Positions 7,415 to 7,790 of a stretch of DNA of 7,790 nt are shown one piece after another. The stretch comes from Candidatus Cloacimonadota bacterium (GTDB lineage: Bacteria > Cloacimonadota > Cloacimonadia > Cloacimonadales > Cloacimonadaceae): NCBI GenBank assembly GCA_017996595.1, contig JAGOGT010000027.1, positions 1-7,790 of the forward strand, given 5' to 3'. Numbering within the stretch: position 1 is the stretch's first letter; each line of letters begins with the position of its first letter. Below the pieces are notes generated by a model. It was not told the origin of the DNA, ran no database searches, and was given only the letters and a program-made list of their open reading frames with translations. The translations under genes and the position numbers were made by a program.

Positions 7415-7505
7415 GTTACGAGCTACAAGTTACAAGTTACAAGTTACAAGTTACGAGCTACAAGTTACGAGCTACAAGTTACAAGTTACGAGCTATGAGT
7501 AACGC
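7415..7505 (+). repeat. 7-bp tandem repeat, consensus G(T/C)TAC(A/G)A, 12 units plus a decayed 13th
   Basis: It starts 4 nt after the phnC stop. Twelve units run without a gap from 7415 to 7498: GTTACAA four times, GTTACGA four times, GCTACAA three times and GCTATGA once; a degenerate GTAACGC follows at 7499-7505. The order is not random: every GCTA-type unit is preceded by GTTACGA and every GTTACGA is followed by a GCTA-type unit. Heptanucleotide tandem repeats are known between genes in several bacteria (for example STRR repeats in cyanobacteria). Any translated product of this repeat would be an artefact. Confidence 0.95.
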
Positions 7506-7511
7506 AGCTTT

Positions 7512-7539
7512 CATTTTTCATTTTTCATTCTTAATTTCC
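7512..7539 (+). repeat. Pyrimidine-rich tract in 7-bp phase (CATTTTT units)
   Basis: CATTTTT (7512-7518), CATTTTT (7519-7525), CATTCTT (7526-7532), then a decayed AATTTCC (7533-7539). It directly follows the first heptamer array and has the same period but an unrelated unit. It is not preceded by a GC-rich hairpin, so it does not look like an intrinsic terminator for phnC. Confidence 0.7.
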
Positions 7540-7545
7540 ATGCGC

Positions 7546-7605
7546 TGCCCAGGTGATGCCCATGTATTTGCCCGGTGGTCACATGGGGATCACATGATAA
7601 GTGAC
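7546..7605 (+). repeat. Patch of short direct repeats at about 11-bp spacing with a 7-bp hairpin
   Basis: TGCCC occurs at 7546, 7557 and 7569, and TCACATG at 7579 and 7590, so five repeat starts are spaced 11, 12, 10 and 11 bp. Overlying them, CCCATGT (7559-7565) and ACATGGG (7581-7587) are a perfect inverted repeat with a 15-nt loop, and GTCAC (7578-7582) is mirrored by GTGAC (7601-7605). Repeats once per helical turn could be protein-binding sites, but no regulator is recognised. This could also be part of a dispersed intergenic repeat. Confidence 0.5.
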
Positions 7606-7637
7606 TATGTAGCATACTTTAACCCAATTAAGGCATT
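7606..7637. other. Short AT-rich stretch with no recognised feature
   Basis: This stretch separates the 11-bp-spaced repeats from the four-way junction element. I see no gene, promoter pair or terminator in it. The last bases before the junction element read GGCATT. Confidence 0.5.
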
Positions 7638-7790
7638 GGAGTTCAAACCGCCTAAACTAAATATATCTTATTAAATATCTTATGGGCGGTTTGGACTTCA
7701 AGCCGTGCATAAATTTCTGCATGCTTTTGAAGTCCATGAGGCCATATAAGTTAGCTAAAAGCAATAAATTATCTTGGCCTCATGAACTCC
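7638..7790. repeat. 153-nt four-armed inverted-repeat element (perfect four-way junction), reaching the window edge
   Basis: Eight segments pair into four perfect stems. P1: GGAGTTC 7638-7644 with GAACTCC 7784-7790. P2: AAACCGCC 7645-7652 with GGCGGTTT 7685-7692. P3: GGACTTC 7693-7699 with GAAGTCC 7729-7735, extendable by AA/TT to 9 bp. P4: ATGAGGCC 7736-7743 with GGCCTCAT 7776-7783. Consecutive strands abut with no unpaired base at the junction, giving 30 Watson-Crick pairs. Loops are 32, 29 and 32 nt and AT-rich. An alternative fold gives two 62-nt hairpins (7638-7699 and 7729-7790) with 15-bp stems and two non-Watson-Crick pairs each. It could be a cruciform-forming DNA site, a structured RNA, or an end of a mobile element. 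No protein gene overlaps it. The structure is seen directly; the function is unknown. Confidence 0.85.
7663..7683 (+). repeat. Direct repeat ATATCTTAT inside the P2 loop
   Basis: ATATCTTAT occurs at 7663-7671 and again at 7675-7683, 12 bp apart, within the 32-nt loop of arm P2. Both copies are AT-only apart from one C, so chance is possible. If the arm is bound by a protein, these would be candidate half-sites. Confidence 0.45.

Noticed and set aside
7415..7505. The tandem repeats as a CRISPR array
   Set aside because: Units are 7 bp with no spacers, no repeat of CRISPR length is present, and no cas gene is nearby.
7638..7790. The four-armed element as a tRNA gene or integron attC site
   Set aside because: Loops are far too long (29-32 nt), tRNA consensus bases and a CCA-type acceptor are missing, and the core-site consensus of attC is not found.

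Overview
The window looks like a chromosomal segment from an anaerobic, diderm-type bacterium. Supporting clues are a sodium-pumping decarboxylase subunit, two radical SAM proteins, a division-type amidase with a signal peptide, and a lipoprotein. Gene style and the heptamer repeats after position 7411 remind me of Candidatus Cloacimonadota (WWE1). That placement is inference from memory and should be held loosely. All eight genes are on the + strand; the long minus-strand open frames are shadows.

Region 1 (1-5622) is one tightly packed gene string. It holds the beta subunit of a Na+-translocating decarboxylase (5' end outside the window), cytidine deaminase, a PflX-like radical SAM protein, an exported N-acetylmuramoyl-L-alanine amidase, a small soluble histidine kinase, and a PDZ/radical SAM/DUF512 protein. 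The junctions are 11 nt, 0 nt, a 4-nt overlap, a 4-nt overlap and a 10-nt overlap, so the genes are probably co-transcribed and partly translationally coupled. They share no obvious pathway: energy conservation, pyrimidine salvage, wall cleavage and signalling sit side by side.

Region 2 (5623-7411) is a 113-nt gap with a candidate promoter, followed by a two-gene uptake unit: a PhnD-type phosphonate/phosphite-binding lipoprotein and a PhnC-type ATPase joined by an ATGA overlap. No PhnE permease is present in the window.

Region 3 (7412-7790) has no gene and is unusually structured. It contains a 7-bp tandem repeat (12 units), a second pyrimidine tract in 7-bp phase, a patch of short repeats spaced about 11 bp with a 7-bp hairpin, and finally a 153-nt element at 7638-7790. 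In that element eight short segments pair perfectly into four stems that meet with no unpaired base between them, giving a four-way (cruciform or cloverleaf) junction. The same element can refold into two 62-nt hairpins of identical dimensions. It is the most unusual thing in the window, and it runs exactly to the window edge, so its right boundary is unknown.
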